A stretch of DNA of 64,000 nucleotides from Rhodopseudomonas palustris (GTDB lineage: Bacteria; Pseudomonadota; Alphaproteobacteria; Rhizobiales; Xanthobacteraceae), in the NCBI RefSeq assembly GCF_007005445.1, contig NZ_CP041387.1:4169501-4233500 (forward strand). The letters run 5' to 3'. The notes below the pieces were generated by a model, which had not been told where the DNA came from, did not search any database, and saw only the letters and a program-made list of their open reading frames with translations. Positions 9,234 to 18,387 of this stretch are shown piece by piece; positions within the stretch are counted from its first letter, which is position 1; each line of letters starts with the position of its first letter. Both the position numbers and the translations under genes were made by a program.

Positions 9234-9449
9234 CTATGCGCAGACGTCCGGCATGCAGCAGCCGCCGCAGCCACCCTTGCCGTCGCACATCGGAGCTTCC
9301 GGCCCGCCCTTGGCCGGCTTGGCGATCAGCGACAATTGCTGGTCGAGGCTGGTGCTTTCGCAGGCCGGACACACCGCGGTGTCACCGGAGAACAGCAGGG
9401 TCTCGAACTGGTGACCGCATTTGTTGCAGACGAAGCCGTAAATCGGCAT
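9234..9449 (-). CDS. FmdB-type zinc-ribbon protein
   Basis: 71-residue protein starting MPIYGFVCNKCGHQFETL, the FmdB/CxxC_CxxC zinc-ribbon signature (CNKC...CPAC), followed by a Gly/Cys tail (GGCGGCCMPDVCA) that adds further Cys ligands. Such proteins are thought to be small regulators or adaptors. No operon partner is evident; the divergent neighbour is cutA. Confidence 0.8.
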   Translation of the reverse strand: MPIYGFVCNKCGHQFETLLFSGDTAVCPACESTSLDQQLSLIAKPAKGGPEAPMCDGKGGCGGCCMPDVCA

Positions 9450-9548
9450 GACGGACCTTCCGAAGCTGACTGGGAACCACTTGCGCCTAGCAAACAACCG
9501 GCGCGGCCTGCAACGCGTCGGATCAAATCGAAGCCAAGGAGCGACGCG

Positions 9549-9872
9549 ATGGATCAGGGCGAGGCCTGCGTGGTTATGGTCACCGCGCCGAGCAAGGAGG
9601 AAGCGGAACGCTTGGCAGTCGCAACACTCGAGGCCCGGCTCGCCGCCTGCGTCCAAATCCAGGCCATCACCAGCCACTATTGGTGGGACGGCAAGATCAC
9701 CAGCGACACCGAGCAACTGCTGTTGTTCAAGACCCTGCCGGCGAAATTCGCTGCCTTGCGCGACCTGATCACCTCGCTGCACTCCTACGATACCCCGGAG
9801 ATCATCCAGCTCCCGGTGACCGCGGGCGCCGAGAAATATCTCGGCTGGATCAGGCGGGAGACCGGCGCGTAG
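9549..9872 (+). CDS. cutA: Divalent-cation tolerance protein CutA
   Basis: 107-residue trimeric ferredoxin-like CutA1 protein. Motifs VMVTAPSKEEAERLA, ARLAACVQI, HYWWDGKI and HSYDTPEIIQLPV match the family throughout. In enteric bacteria it affects copper tolerance, although its direct role is unclear. Its 3' end overlaps the convergent DUF123 gene by about 23 bp. Confidence 0.95.
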   Translation: MDQGEACVVMVTAPSKEEAERLAVATLEARLAACVQIQAITSHYWWDGKITSDTEQLLLFKTLPAKFAALRDLITSLHSYDTPEIIQLPVTAGAEKYLGWIRRETGA

Positions 9873-10326
9873 CGCTTCCCCGTAGCCACACCGGCGGTTC
9901 GCCGTCCGCGGCGAGCGCGGCACGAATGGCGCGCGCTGATACGCGCGACGGCCAGCGCAGCAGGTGACTGCGGCAGTGCGCGCAGTCACTGGCGCCGAAT
10001 CCCTCGATCGGCAGCGGGAGAAACCCAAGCCGTGCCACCATCTCGCATTCGTCGCCGCCCGGGATCGCCCAGGCGCCTCTGACCTCGCCGGCCGTGGTCA
10101 ATTGATCGACGTGCCAGCGGATCGATTTGTCCTTGCGGAAATGCCGGCCGAGCCGCGCCGGCAGACCGCCCGGCCCATAGGCCGACCCGCAATACAGATA
10201 GCGGCCCGGCCTGAGCCGGGCAGATACCCCGCCGCCGAGCCGGACCGCGAGTGGCGCCGCGACCGCGATCGCCACCACATAGGCGCCGGGGCCGGGCGGA
10301 CAGGCGGTGTGCGCGGCGACGGTCAT
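9850..10326 (-). CDS. DUF123 / GIY-YIG-related nuclease family protein
   Basis: 158 residues of the DUF123 family, related to GIY-YIG endonucleases: GAYVVAIAV, then LRPGRYLYCGSAYGPGGLPARLGRHFR, and later CHxC-like cysteines (ASDCAHCRSHLL). The GIY and YIG equivalents are the AYVV and YCGSAYG stretches. Members are also found fused to endonuclease III in other organisms; here it stands alone. Substrate unknown. Tail-to-tail overlap with cutA. Confidence 0.8.
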   Translation of the reverse strand: MTVAAHTACPPGPGAYVVAIAVAAPLAVRLGGGVSARLRPGRYLYCGSAYGPGGLPARLGRHFRKDKSIRWHVDQLTTAGEVRGAWAIPGGDECEMVARLGFLPLPIEGFGASDCAHCRSHLLRWPSRVSARAIRAALAADGEPPVWLRGSATRRSPA

Positions 10327-10384
10327 CGCCTCCGATCTGCGCCCGCCAGTTCGAGCAGGTCAAGTGTGCACGTGATGGATTTCG

Positions 10385-10579
10385 CTAATGCTTGGTCGGA
10401 ACCTGACTGAGCAGCATGCGCTTCAGCTTGGCGCGGGCGTGCATCTCGGTAGCTGACTGCATCACCAATCCCTTCGGCGTGTCGCTGAGGGATTCGGCGT
10501 GTGCCCATTCGGCGGCGGCGAGCCATTCCAACTCGTCGGGCGACAGGTTGCGGAAGGGAGCTGGGTCGGCGACCTTCAT
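10385..10579 (-). CDS. Small hypothetical protein
   Basis: 64 residues (MKVADPAPFRNLSPDELEWL...SQVPTKH), predicted all-helical and cytoplasmic. Codon use is like the surrounding genes and AGGAAATC lies just upstream of the ATG. No family recognised. Confidence 0.55.
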   Translation of the reverse strand: MKVADPAPFRNLSPDELEWLAAAEWAHAESLSDTPKGLVMQSATEMHARAKLKRMLLSQVPTKH

Positions 10580-10702
10580 GGCGATTTCCTCATAGGGGCG
10601 ATCCGGCTGCTTCGGCTTCGATCGCTTGTCGTTATGGAGATCAGCTTAGGGCGATGCCGGCCCGACAACAACTGCGACATATGCGGCCATCGCAAAACGC
10701 TA

Positions 10703-10716
10703 GTTGCAAATGCAAC
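10703..10716. promoter_or_regulatory. Short palindrome GTTGCAAATGCAAC
   Basis: Perfect 14-bp palindrome in the 248-bp space between the divergent small gene (start 10579) and the alpha/beta hydrolase (start 10828). It could be an operator; no matching regulator is adjacent. Nothing else is evident in this interval. Confidence 0.3.
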
Positions 10717-10827
10717 GCCAATGCGATGTTGACGCGCTCGGTTGCAGTGGACACCATCGCGGTGGATAGCTGCGTGTCGCTCGTCCTAGCTTTGTGTGTA
10801 TTCATCCCTCCTTCGATTCTGCTCGAC

Positions 10828-11808
10828 ATGACTGACCTGCGATCCTATCGCGCGCCGTGGTGGTTGCCCGGCGGCCATCTGCAAACCATCTGGCCGACGC
10901 TGTTCGCGCAGCCGCGGGCCTCGCAAGCCATCAAGCTCATCCGCGAACGCTGGCGGGCGCCCGACGGCGACTTCATCGACATCGATCATCTGCCGGGGCC
11001 CGATCATGCGCCGTGGCTGGTGCTGTTTCACGGACTCGAAGGATCGTCGACGAGCCGCTACGCGATCGCGTTCGCGCAGGGCGCTGTGGCGCGCGGCTGG
11101 CGGCTGTCGATCCCGCATTTCCGCGGCTGCTCGGGCGAACTCAATTTGGCGCCACGCTCGTACCACTCCGGCGACTTTCAGGAAGTCGGCTGGCTGCTGG
11201 CGCGAATTCGCGACCGCGCCGACGCGCCGGTACTCGCCGCCGGGGTCTCGCTCGGCGGCAACGCGCTGCTGCGCTGGGCCGAAGAAGCCGGCAGCGGCGC
11301 TGCAGAGATCGCACGCGCAGTGGCGGCGGTCTCAGCGCCGCTCGATCTCGTGGCCGCCGGTGCAGCGATCGACAGCGGCATCAACCGCCTGCTCTACACC
11401 CGGCACTTCCTGCGCACGATGATCCCGAATGCGCTGGCGAAATGGCAGCAGCACCCCGGACTGTTCGATCGCGAACGGGTTCAGCGTGCCACGACCTTGC
11501 GCGAATTCGACGACGCCTTCACTGCGCCGCTGCACGGCTTCGCCGGCGTCGACGACTACTGGACCCGCGCCTCCTCCAAGCCGCATCTGCACACGATCAA
11601 GATCCCGGCGCTGGTGGTGAACGCGCGCAACGATCCGTTCGTGCCGGCCGCCTCGCTGCCGACCCCGGACGAAGCCGGCGCGATGGTGACGCTATGGCAG
11701 CCCGAGCAAGGCGGTCATGTCGGCTTCGCCACCGGTCCGTGGCCGGGCCGGGTCACCGCGATGCCCGAGGCGGTCAGCGACTGGCTCGGCTCAATCCTCG
11801 GCGGCTAA
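10828..11808 (+). CDS. YheT-type alpha/beta hydrolase
   Basis: 326-residue hydrolase of the YheT/ABHD1-3 group. It begins RAPWWLPGGHLQTIWPTL, typical of the group; the nucleophile elbow is GVSLGGNAL near residue 140, after the oxyanion region LFHGLEGSS. A C-terminal acid and His (VNARNDPFVP, GGHVGF) complete the triad. The ATG at 10828 is preferred to further-upstream starts because family similarity begins directly after it. Substrate unknown, likely an ester or lipid. Confidence 0.88.
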   Translation: MTDLRSYRAPWWLPGGHLQTIWPTLFAQPRASQAIKLIRERWRAPDGDFIDIDHLPGPDHAPWLVLFHGLEGSSTSRYAIAFAQGAVARGWRLSIPHFRGCSGELNLAPRSYHSGDFQEVGWLLARIRDRADAPVLAAGVSLGGNALLRWAEEAGSGAAEIARAVAAVSAPLDLVAAGAAIDSGINRLLYTRHFLRTMIPNALAKWQQHPGLFDRERVQRATTLREFDDAFTAPLHGFAGVDDYWTRASSKPHLHTIKIPALVVNARNDPFVPAASLPTPDEAGAMVTLWQPEQGGHVGFATGPWPGRVTAMPEAVSDWLGSILGG

Positions 11809-11818
11809 TAGTCAGCGG

Positions 11819-12523
11819 CTAATAGTCGGCGCTGCGCAGTTCGAACTGCGCAATGCTCTTGAACCGCGCCCCGCGCGCGTCCTGGCGCAGCACCGCGATC
11901 CGATTGATCGCGATGCGGTCGATGCCGGTCGCCGCGAACTGCTCGCGCAGCAGCGCCAGCAATTCGTCGTGGCGGGCCGGATCGAGCGAACCGGTCAGCG
12001 TCATGTGAAACCGGAACTCGTCCATCACATAGGGATAGCCCCATCGGTCGAGATACCCGACCTGCGCAGGCGTCAGCCGTTCCGGCTTGCGCCGGGCGCG
12101 ATCCTCCGCCGACAGCGGCGCCCGAAATTCATCGAAGTCGCGCACGCAATCGGCCGCGAGCTGCTGCAGCGACTCGGACGGCGCTTCCGGCACCAGCGCG
12201 ATGAACCCACCGATCGACCTGATCACCGGGGCAATCTGCGGAATCGCCCGCGGCGTTTCGGCGAAGGTCGCACAGGCCCACAGCAATTCGCTCTCGCTGC
12301 GGCCACCGATCAACCCGAACGGCGCCTTCAGGGTGGCGTGAAAGCCGTAGCCCCTCGGGTCTGCGGTGACGTCTCGCCAGTCCGTGATCGCCGCAGTCGG
12401 CGCAGCGAACGGCACGTCCTCGCCGGAGACGACATCGTAACCGAGCATCGCCGCCCCGAACTGCGCCAGAGCGCTGCCCGCGGCGGGCAGATAATAAATC
12501 GCGTAGCGTGGAAAATTCGACAT
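11819..12523 (-). CDS. DUF1045 protein, 2H-phosphoesterase-like, phosphonate-linked
   Basis: 234 residues with two HxT motifs, GFHATLKAPF (about residue 60) and FHMTLTG (about 170), the signature of 2H phosphoesterases. DUF1045 genes are regularly found in phosphonate operons. It is the third gene of the minus-strand phn accessory operon, 22 bp after phnM. Inference: a cyclic-phosphodiester hydrolase acting on a C-P lyase product such as the 5-phosphoribosyl 1,2-cyclic phosphate, a role otherwise filled by PhnP, which is not seen in this window. Confidence 0.85.
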   Translation of the reverse strand: MSNFPRYAIYYLPAAGSALAQFGAAMLGYDVVSGEDVPFAAPTAAITDWRDVTADPRGYGFHATLKAPFGLIGGRSESELLWACATFAETPRAIPQIAPVIRSIGGFIALVPEAPSESLQQLAADCVRDFDEFRAPLSAEDRARRKPERLTPAQVGYLDRWGYPYVMDEFRFHMTLTGSLDPARHDELLALLREQFAATGIDRIAINRIAVLRQDARGARFKSIAQFELRSADY

Positions 12524-12545
12524 CGGGAATGATGATAGCGTCAGA

Positions 12546-13739
12546 TCATGCGGCGACGCCAGCCGGGTGCGGCAGTTTGCGCGTGATCACGAACCGCTCC
12601 GGATCGTCGACATGCACCAGCCGGCCGCCGGCGATCACCGCGACGATCCGCGGCCGCAGCGCGACGCGATCGTCGACCAGCAGCACGTCGGCGCGCTGGC
12701 CGCTCGCGATCGTGCCGCGCTCGGCGAGCCCGGCGGCGCGCGCTGGATTCTCCGAGATCAGCTTCCAGCCCTGTTCCAGCGGCAGGATGCCGTCATGCAC
12801 CAGGCGGAACGCGGCGAGCAGCGGCGCCGGATAGTAGTAGTCGGAGGCCAGGACCGAGCACAGCCCCTTGGCGATCATGTCGGCCGCCTTGGTCCAGCCG
12901 GTGTGACTGCCGCCGCGCACCACGTTCGGCGAGCCGAACACGATGAAGTCGCCGTGCAGCGCTGCGTCGCGCGCGGTCTCCTCGGTGGTGGGAAATTCGG
13001 CGATGCCGACGCCGAGATCACGATAGCCCTGCCGCATCGCCGGAGTATCGTCGTCGTGCGACAGCATCGGCATCGACACCTCGCGCGCGATAGCGGCGAG
13101 ACGCCGATTGGCCTGCGGCACTTCGTCGCCGCGCGCCGCGATGCGCTCGACCAACCGGTCGAATGCCTCGTCGCTGAGGCCGGTGCGCTCGACCATCCGG
13201 TTGCGCTTCTGCGGCTTGGCGAGATTGGCCAGCGTCGAATCCATGTGATCGTTGAAAGCGAACAGGTCGATGCGGCGGTCGCCGATCCACTGCGCGATCT
13301 CGTCGACCGCATCGAGATTGAAGGTCTCGTGGCGCAGATGGATGCGGGTGTCGGCCGACAGTCGCGGCTTGGTCAGATCGATCGCGTCGAGCATTCGCCG
13401 GGCGTTCTCGGCGCTGCGCAGGCCGGGCTCCCAAGACCAGGTGACAGCGTGAAACACCGTGGTCAGACCGTTGGCGATCGCCTGACGGTCGCTGTCGATC
13501 AGCGCCACGTCGATCGGAAAATCGACGCCGGGCCGCGGCATCATCTGCCGCTCGAACGCATCGCCGTGCAGATCGACGATACCGGGCAGCACCAGCAGGC
13601 CGCGCGCATCGATCCGGATCGCGGCGTTGCCGCTGGTGGAGCCGACCGCCGCGATGGCGCCGCCAGCGATCTGCAGCGAAGCCTCGGCAATCTCGTCGCC
13701 AATAAGCGTCCGGCCGCCTTCGATCGCGATCTCGCTCAT
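12546..13739 (-). CDS. phnM: PhnM-type amidohydrolase, first paralogue
   Basis: 397-residue member of the alpha-D-ribose 1-methylphosphonate 5-triphosphate diphosphatase family (amidohydrolase superfamily, metal-dependent). The metal motif is LPGIVDLHGDAFER near residue 55, with later SHDDDTP and FGSPNVVRGGSHTG. A second PhnM lies at 23800-24978 in the main operon; the two are clearly diverged (HGDAFE here, HTDHLE there). Its stop/start coupling (ATGA) with the preceding transferase and position before DUF1045 suggest a specialised role, perhaps a different triphosphate substrate. Confidence 0.9.
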   Translation of the reverse strand: MSEIAIEGGRTLIGDEIAEASLQIAGGAIAAVGSTSGNAAIRIDARGLLVLPGIVDLHGDAFERQMMPRPGVDFPIDVALIDSDRQAIANGLTTVFHAVTWSWEPGLRSAENARRMLDAIDLTKPRLSADTRIHLRHETFNLDAVDEIAQWIGDRRIDLFAFNDHMDSTLANLAKPQKRNRMVERTGLSDEAFDRLVERIAARGDEVPQANRRLAAIAREVSMPMLSHDDDTPAMRQGYRDLGVGIAEFPTTEETARDAALHGDFIVFGSPNVVRGGSHTGWTKAADMIAKGLCSVLASDYYYPAPLLAAFRLVHDGILPLEQGWKLISENPARAAGLAERGTIASGQRADVLLVDDRVALRPRIVAVIAGGRLVHVDDPERFVITRKLPHPAGVAA

Positions 13740-14416
13740 CCCGTCACCTGCTGTTCTGCTGCCGGCTCCCGGCCCGCCGCCCGTTGCGTCATGGCCGTGG
13801 CTTCATATTTGTCGAGGAAGTCTTCCACTGACAGTTTCCGGAAGTCCGGCAGTGCATTGCGCAGCGCGTCGTGGCTCCAGTCCCACCACGCCAGCGCGAC
13901 CAGCCGCTCGGCCACCGCCTCGGAGAAGCGGCGGCGGATCGGCCGCGCCGGATTGCCGGCCACGATGGTGTAGGCCGGCACGTCCCGGGTGACGATCGCG
14001 CCTGCTGCAACCACCGCACCGGTACCGATGTTGCGGCCCGGCAGCACGATGGCGCCGTGACCGATCCAGACGTCGTGGCCGATCTCGACGTGATGCGACC
14101 GCCGCCAGGCGAAGAACTCGGCGTCGTCGCTCTCGCCCTCGAAATAGGTGCTGGCCCGGTAGGTGAAGTGCGCCTGCGTGGCGCGCTGCATCGGGTGATT
14201 GCCGGGGTTGATCCGGGTCATGGCCGCGATCGAGCAGAACTTGCCGATGCCGGTGTAGGTGATCTGCGAGTCGTTGACGACGTAGGAGTAGTCGCCAATC
14301 GCCACTTCGTTCAGGATGGTGCGGGCACCGACTTCGCAATAGGCGCCGAGCGTGACGTCGTGCAGCTTGGCGGTCGGATCGACGGTCGGCGCGACCGATA
14401 GCAATTTCGCGGCCAT
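13736..14416 (-). CDS. Phosphonate-locus hexapeptide-repeat acyltransferase
   Basis: Left-handed beta-helix transferase (about 226 residues) with LGAYCEVGARTIL, IGDYSYV, IGHDVWIGHGAIVLPG and IGTGAVVAAGAIVTRDV, matching the chloramphenicol/DapH-like family found in phn clusters. It may N-acetylate aminoalkylphosphonates, as PhnO does in other bacteria; that is inference. Start taken at the ATG 14416 (MAAKLLS); a GTG at 14431 adds five residues. First gene of the operon transferase-phnM-DUF1045, divergent from phnC. Confidence 0.85.
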   Translation of the reverse strand: MAAKLLSVAPTVDPTAKLHDVTLGAYCEVGARTILNEVAIGDYSYVVNDSQITYTGIGKFCSIAAMTRINPGNHPMQRATQAHFTYRASTYFEGESDDAEFFAWRRSHHVEIGHDVWIGHGAIVLPGRNIGTGAVVAAGAIVTRDVPAYTIVAGNPARPIRRRFSEAVAERLVALAWWDWSHDALRNALPDFRKLSVEDFLDKYEATAMTQRAAGREPAAEQQVTG

Positions 14417-14535
14417 GGGTGGGATTCTCACGAGCGGTGATGGGTGTGAGGCCTGTCATCGACGCCGTTCATGACGTCATCGTGACGCATCGATGACGGA
14501 GCGAACACCTTGATGTGGCGGCAGAACTACACGCT

Positions 14536-14553
14536 CTGTCACACGGCTGCAAA
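14536..14553 (+). promoter_or_regulatory. Candidate Pho box upstream of phnC
   Basis: CTGTCAC-ACGG-CTGCAAA: two heptamers 11 bp apart, matching the alphaproteobacterial PhoB site pattern (CTGTCAT, 4 nt, CTGTCAT). It ends 45 bp before the phnC start and lies in the divergent space shared with the hexapeptide transferase operon. A further CTGTCAT occurs at 14453-14459. Supports PhoB-dependent induction under phosphate limitation. Confidence 0.6.
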
Positions 14554-14598
14554 ACAACGGCGGTAGCGATTCCCCCGAACCTGTTTCGGGAGCAGCGC

Positions 14599-15411
14599 AT
14601 GCTGGTAGTTGAAGGTCTGACCTGCCGTTTCGGCAGCAAAGCCGCGGTCGACGACGCGTCATTTTCGGTCGAGCGCGGCAGTTTCGTCGGGGTGATCGGC
14701 CGCTCCGGCGCCGGCAAATCGACCTTGCTGCGAATGCTGAACCGGCTGGCGGAGCCCTCCGAAGGCCGCATCCTGTTCGAAGGCGTCGATGTGACCGCGC
14801 TGCAGGGCCGCGAATTGCGGCAATGGCGCGCACGCTCGGCGATGATCTTTCAGCAGTTCAACCTGATCGGCCGTCTCGACGTGCTGACCAATGTGCTGAT
14901 GGGCCGGCTGTCCGAAGTGCCGTCGTGGCGCTCGCTGGTGCAGATGTGGCCTGAGCAGGATCGCGCGCTCGCGATCTCGGCGCTCGATCAGTTCGATATG
15001 GCGTCCTACGCGGCGCAGCGCGCCGACCAGCTCTCCGGCGGTCAGCAGCAGCGCGTCGCGATCGCCCGTGCGCTGGTGCAGCAGCCCGACATCGTGCTCG
15101 CCGACGAGCCGATCGCCTCGCTCGATCCGCGCAATACCAAGATCGTGATGGACGCGCTGCTGCGCATCAACAAGCACTTCGGCATCACCGTACTGTGCAA
15201 TCTGCACTCGCTCGATCTCGCCCGCAGCTATTGCGATCGGCTGATCGGCATGGCCTCGGGGCGGGTGGTGTTCGACGGCGCGCCGGCCGCGCTCACCGAC
15301 CAGATCGCCCGAGAACTCTACGACCTCGAAGCCGACGAAGTGCTCGGGGCCGCGCCGCACGTGCCGCACGGCCTTCCCGCGCCCGCGTTGGCGAGCGTCG
15401 CCGTGGCCTGA
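14599..15411 (+). CDS. phnC: Phosphonate ABC transporter ATP-binding protein
   Basis: 270-residue ABC ATPase energising phosphonate uptake with PhnD and PhnE. Walker [10 protein letters not shown] near residue 35, Q-loop FQQFNLIG, signature [13 protein letters not shown], Walker [13 protein letters not shown] and the H-loop NLHSLDLA are all intact. The ATG at 14599 is preceded by GGGAGC. First gene of phnCDE1E2. Confidence 0.96.
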   Translation: MLVVEGLTCRFGSKAAVDDASFSVERGSFVGVIGRSGAGKSTLLRMLNRLAEPSEGRILFEGVDVTALQGRELRQWRARSAMIFQQFNLIGRLDVLTNVLMGRLSEVPSWRSLVQMWPEQDRALAISALDQFDMASYAAQRADQLSGGQQQRVAIARALVQQPDIVLADEPIASLDPRNTKIVMDALLRINKHFGITVLCNLHSLDLARSYCDRLIGMASGRVVFDGAPAALTDQIARELYDLEADEVLGAAPHVPHGLPAPALASVAVA

Positions 15412-15520
15412 TCCCGACGGCAATCGTTCGCCGTCTTCCCTATCCGGCACCGCCCGCGGCTCGCCCGCGCGCGGTTGCCGTGTTCCGACCGTTCATCGAC
15501 TTGAAGAGACAGGAACCGTC

Positions 15521-16429
15521 ATGATCAAGCTCCGTACCCTCGTCGCCGCCGCTGCCGCGCTGGCGTTCACTGCGCACGCCGCGCCGGCGCAGGACTGGAA
15601 AGCGAAATATCCCGAGCTGGTGTTCGGCAAGATCCCGGACGAGAACGCCTCGGGCACCACCACCCGCTGGACCCCGCTGACCGACTACCTCACCAAGCAG
15701 CTCGGCGTTCCGGTGAAGCTCCGCATCGCCAACGACTACGCCGCGGTGATCGAAGGTCAGCGCGCCGGCAACATCCACATCGGCATGTACGGGCCGGCGT
15801 CCTACGCCCGCGCCTATCTGGTCGGCGCCAAGGTCGAGCCGTTCGCGATCGAGGTCAACGGCGACGGCTCCAAGGGCTATCACTCGGTGCTGTATGTGAA
15901 GAAGGACTCGCCCTACCAGAAGATCGAAGATCTCAAGGGCAAGAACCTCTGCCTGGTCGATCCGAATTCGACCTCCGGCAACAACGTGCCGCGCTTCATG
16001 ATGAACAAGATGTCGATCGATCCCGACAAGTTCTTCGCCAAGGTGATCTACGCCGGCAGCCACGAGAACGCGGTGATCGGCGTCGCGCAGGGCACTTGCG
16101 ACGCGGCATTCAACTGGTGGAACACCGAGGACGAGAGCAACCTGCTCCGGATGGATCGCAAGGGCATGGCCAAGGCCGCCGACTTCCGCATCATCCTGAA
16201 GTCGGACCTGATCGTGAACTCGCCGATGGCCTATCTGTCGGACCTGCCGGACGACCTCAAGGCGGCGATCCGCAAGGCAGTGCTCGATCTCGCCACCAAC
16301 GATCCGGAAGCCTTCAACAAGATCTATGAAGGCAAGGCCCTGCCCTACGCCGCGACCAGCCACAAGGACTACGAGCCGGTCGTCGAGCTGATCAAGTTCG
16401 TCGACAGCCTGCGCAAGTCGAAGTCCTGA
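15521..16429 (+). CDS. phnD: Phosphonate-binding periplasmic protein
   Basis: 302-residue solute-binding protein with a signal peptide ending HAAPAQ (residues 1-24) and the PhnD body: FGKIPDENA, TDYLTKQLGVPVKL, AGNIHIGMYGPASYARA, VDPNSTSGNNVPRFMM and AFNWWNTEDES. AGGAACC upstream supports the start. Follows phnC by 109 bp and precedes the two permease genes. Confidence 0.96.
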   Translation: MIKLRTLVAAAAALAFTAHAAPAQDWKAKYPELVFGKIPDENASGTTTRWTPLTDYLTKQLGVPVKLRIANDYAAVIEGQRAGNIHIGMYGPASYARAYLVGAKVEPFAIEVNGDGSKGYHSVLYVKKDSPYQKIEDLKGKNLCLVDPNSTSGNNVPRFMMNKMSIDPDKFFAKVIYAGSHENAVIGVAQGTCDAAFNWWNTEDESNLLRMDRKGMAKAADFRIILKSDLIVNSPMAYLSDLPDDLKAAIRKAVLDLATNDPEAFNKIYEGKALPYAATSHKDYEPVVELIKFVDSLRKSKS

Positions 16430-16482
16430 TCCATCACCGCACCTCATCGGACGTGGGCGACCTAACGGCCGCCCACGTCGTC

Positions 16483-17379
16483 ATGTCGGACAATCGAATG
16501 CAGGCAGCCGTCACAGAACTTCCCGAGCCCCAGCTCCGCGCCCTCGCCGATCACTACGACGCGGCGGTGGCGGCGAAGCGGCGGCGGCTGGCGCTGGGCG
16601 GCGCGATCCTGATCGCCGCGATCGCCGCAGCGGCCTGGATGGGCGAGGTCGATCCGAAGAAGTTCGCCGAGAATTTCTGGCGGTTTCCGTCGTATTTCAT
16701 CTCGATCACGCCAAAATTGGCGTTGGCCACGCTGTGGGCGGACCTCTCCGACTGGTTCTGGGGCATCAAGCGCTGGACCGGGCTGTTGCTCGACACCATC
16801 CTGATCGCCTATGTGGGCACGCTGCTCGGCGCGATCGCCGGCTTCGCGCTGTGCTTTCTCGCCTCGGCCAATCTGGTGCAGTCGCAGACGCTGGTGTTCG
16901 TCACCCGCCGCTTCCTCGAATTCTGCCGCACCGTGCCGGAGATCGTGTTCGCGCTGCTGTTCGTGCTGGCGTTCGGGCTCGGCCCGCTGCCGGGCGTGCT
17001 GGCCATCGCGATCCACACCACCGGCGCACTCGGCAAGCTGTTCGCCGAGGTGGTCGAGAACATCGACGACAGGCCGCTGGAAGGCGTGGTGTCGTCCGGC
17101 GGCGACTGGCTCGAGATGGTACGGTTTGCGGTCGTGCCGCAGGTGCTGTCGAACTTCGTCAGCTACGCGCTGCTGCGGTTCGAGGTTAACGTCCGCGGCG
17201 CCGCCGTGATGGGCTTCGTCGGCGCCGGCGGCATCGGCCAGGATTTGATCGAGGCGGTGCGCAAGTTCTACTACAGCGACGTCAGCGCCATCCTGCTGCT
17301 GATCATCGTCACCGTGATGGCGATCGACTATTTCACCGAAGGCGTGCGCCGCCGCCTGATCGGTCAGGAGCGACGATGA
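16483..17379 (+). CDS. phnE1: Phosphonate ABC transporter permease 1
   Basis: About 298-residue inner-membrane permease with an N-terminal helix (about residues 35-55) and at least five more segments; the coupling loop EVVENIDDRPLEGVVSSGGDWLEMVRF and GFVGAGGIGQDL identify PhnE. Three starts are possible: GTG 16453, ATG 16483 and ATG 16498; 16483 is a compromise. Ends in an ATGA overlap with phnE2. Confidence 0.93.
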   Translation: MSDNRMQAAVTELPEPQLRALADHYDAAVAAKRRRLALGGAILIAAIAAAAWMGEVDPKKFAENFWRFPSYFISITPKLALATLWADLSDWFWGIKRWTGLLLDTILIAYVGTLLGAIAGFALCFLASANLVQSQTLVFVTRRFLEFCRTVPEIVFALLFVLAFGLGPLPGVLAIAIHTTGALGKLFAEVVENIDDRPLEGVVSSGGDWLEMVRFAVVPQVLSNFVSYALLRFEVNVRGAAVMGFVGAGGIGQDLIEAVRKFYYSDVSAILLLIIVTVMAIDYFTEGVRRRLIGQERR

Positions 17380-18242
17380 GTACCGCCCGCCGCACCCTGA
17401 GCTTCGGCGACGAGGCCGGCATCGTCGCCCGCTTCCCCGAACAGTTCCGCGCCGACTGGGTCAGGCGCGGAAAGCTGATCGGCGGCCTGACTTTGGCTGC
17501 AGCCATCTTCCTATTCGGCCTGATCCGGCTCGAGATCCCGTTCGACCGGCTGTTCAGCGGCACTGGACGGCTGATCGAATTTCTCGGCCTGATGCTGCCG
17601 CCGGATCCGGGGTCGTGGCAGCTCGCCCAAATCTATCTGCATGCGATGGGCGAAACCCTGGCAATCGCGTTTCTCGGCACGCTCGGCGGCGCGCTGCTGG
17701 CGTTTCCGGTATCGTTCCTGGCGGCCCGCAACGTGCTACGCATCCGTCCGCTGCAATTGCTGACACGCCGCCTGCTCGACGCGGTGCGCGGCATCGACAC
17801 CCTGATCTGGGCGCTGATCTGGGTCGGCGTCGTCGGTCTCGGCCCGTTCGCCGGCATTCTGGCGGTGATGTGCTCGGACTTCGGCAATTTCGGCAAGCTG
17901 TTCTCCGAAGCCTTCGAGGCCGCTGACGACAAACCGAGCGAAGGCGTCAAGGCGACCGGCGGTTCGCATCTGCACAGCGTCCGCTTCGGCATGTTGCCGC
18001 AAGTGGTGCCGATCCTCGCCAGCCAAGTGCTGTACTTCTTCGAATCCAACACCCGCTCCGCCACCATCATCGGCATCGTCGGCGCCGGCGGCATCGGGTT
18101 GCAGCTCGCCGAGCAGATCCGGGTGCTGGAGTGGCAGAAGGTGTCGTTCCTGATCCTGATGATCCTGGTCACCGTGGCGGCGATCGACTGGATCTCCAGC
18201 AAGCTGCGGTTTGCGATCATTGGGCGAAAGGCGGTCGCTTAA
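17376..18242 (+). CDS. phnE2: Phosphonate ABC transporter permease 2
   Basis: 288-residue second PhnE permease, with the coupling loop SEAFEAADDKPSEGVKATGGSHLHSVRFG split between segments and IVGAGGIGLQL near the C-terminus. It probably forms a heterodimer with PhnE1, since the genes overlap by 4 bp. A palindromic repeat follows its stop. Confidence 0.94.
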   Translation: MSTARRTLSFGDEAGIVARFPEQFRADWVRRGKLIGGLTLAAAIFLFGLIRLEIPFDRLFSGTGRLIEFLGLMLPPDPGSWQLAQIYLHAMGETLAIAFLGTLGGALLAFPVSFLAARNVLRIRPLQLLTRRLLDAVRGIDTLIWALIWVGVVGLGPFAGILAVMCSDFGNFGKLFSEAFEAADDKPSEGVKATGGSHLHSVRFGMLPQVVPILASQVLYFFESNTRSATIIGIVGAGGIGLQLAEQIRVLEWQKVSFLILMILVTVAAIDWISSKLRFAIIGRKAVA

Positions 18243-18268
18243 GGCGCGGCGATCATCGCACTCTCAAC

Positions 18269-18370
18269 CGTCATCCTCCGCGCAAGCGGAGGATCCAGTA
18301 TTCCAGAGCGTCCGTGCTCTGCCGCGAACTCTCTGCAATACTGGTTCGCCCGCCTGCGCGGGCGATGACG
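18269..18370. repeat. Inverted repeat pair, CCAGTATTCCAG family
   Basis: Left arm starts CGTCATCCTCCGCG and runs to CCAGTATTCCAGAG; right arm (inverted) runs from CTCTGCAATACTGG to GCGGGCGATGACG. Each arm also folds on itself. Located between the convergent phnE2 and phnF; it may act as a bidirectional terminator. Same family as the copies at 60667-61344. Confidence 0.85.
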
Positions 18371-18387
18371 TGAGCGCAGGGCGGGCC

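Noticed and set aside
12567..13973. Plus-strand frame antisense to phnM
   Set aside because: No recognisable domain, and phnM on the other strand has metal-binding motifs and operon coupling.
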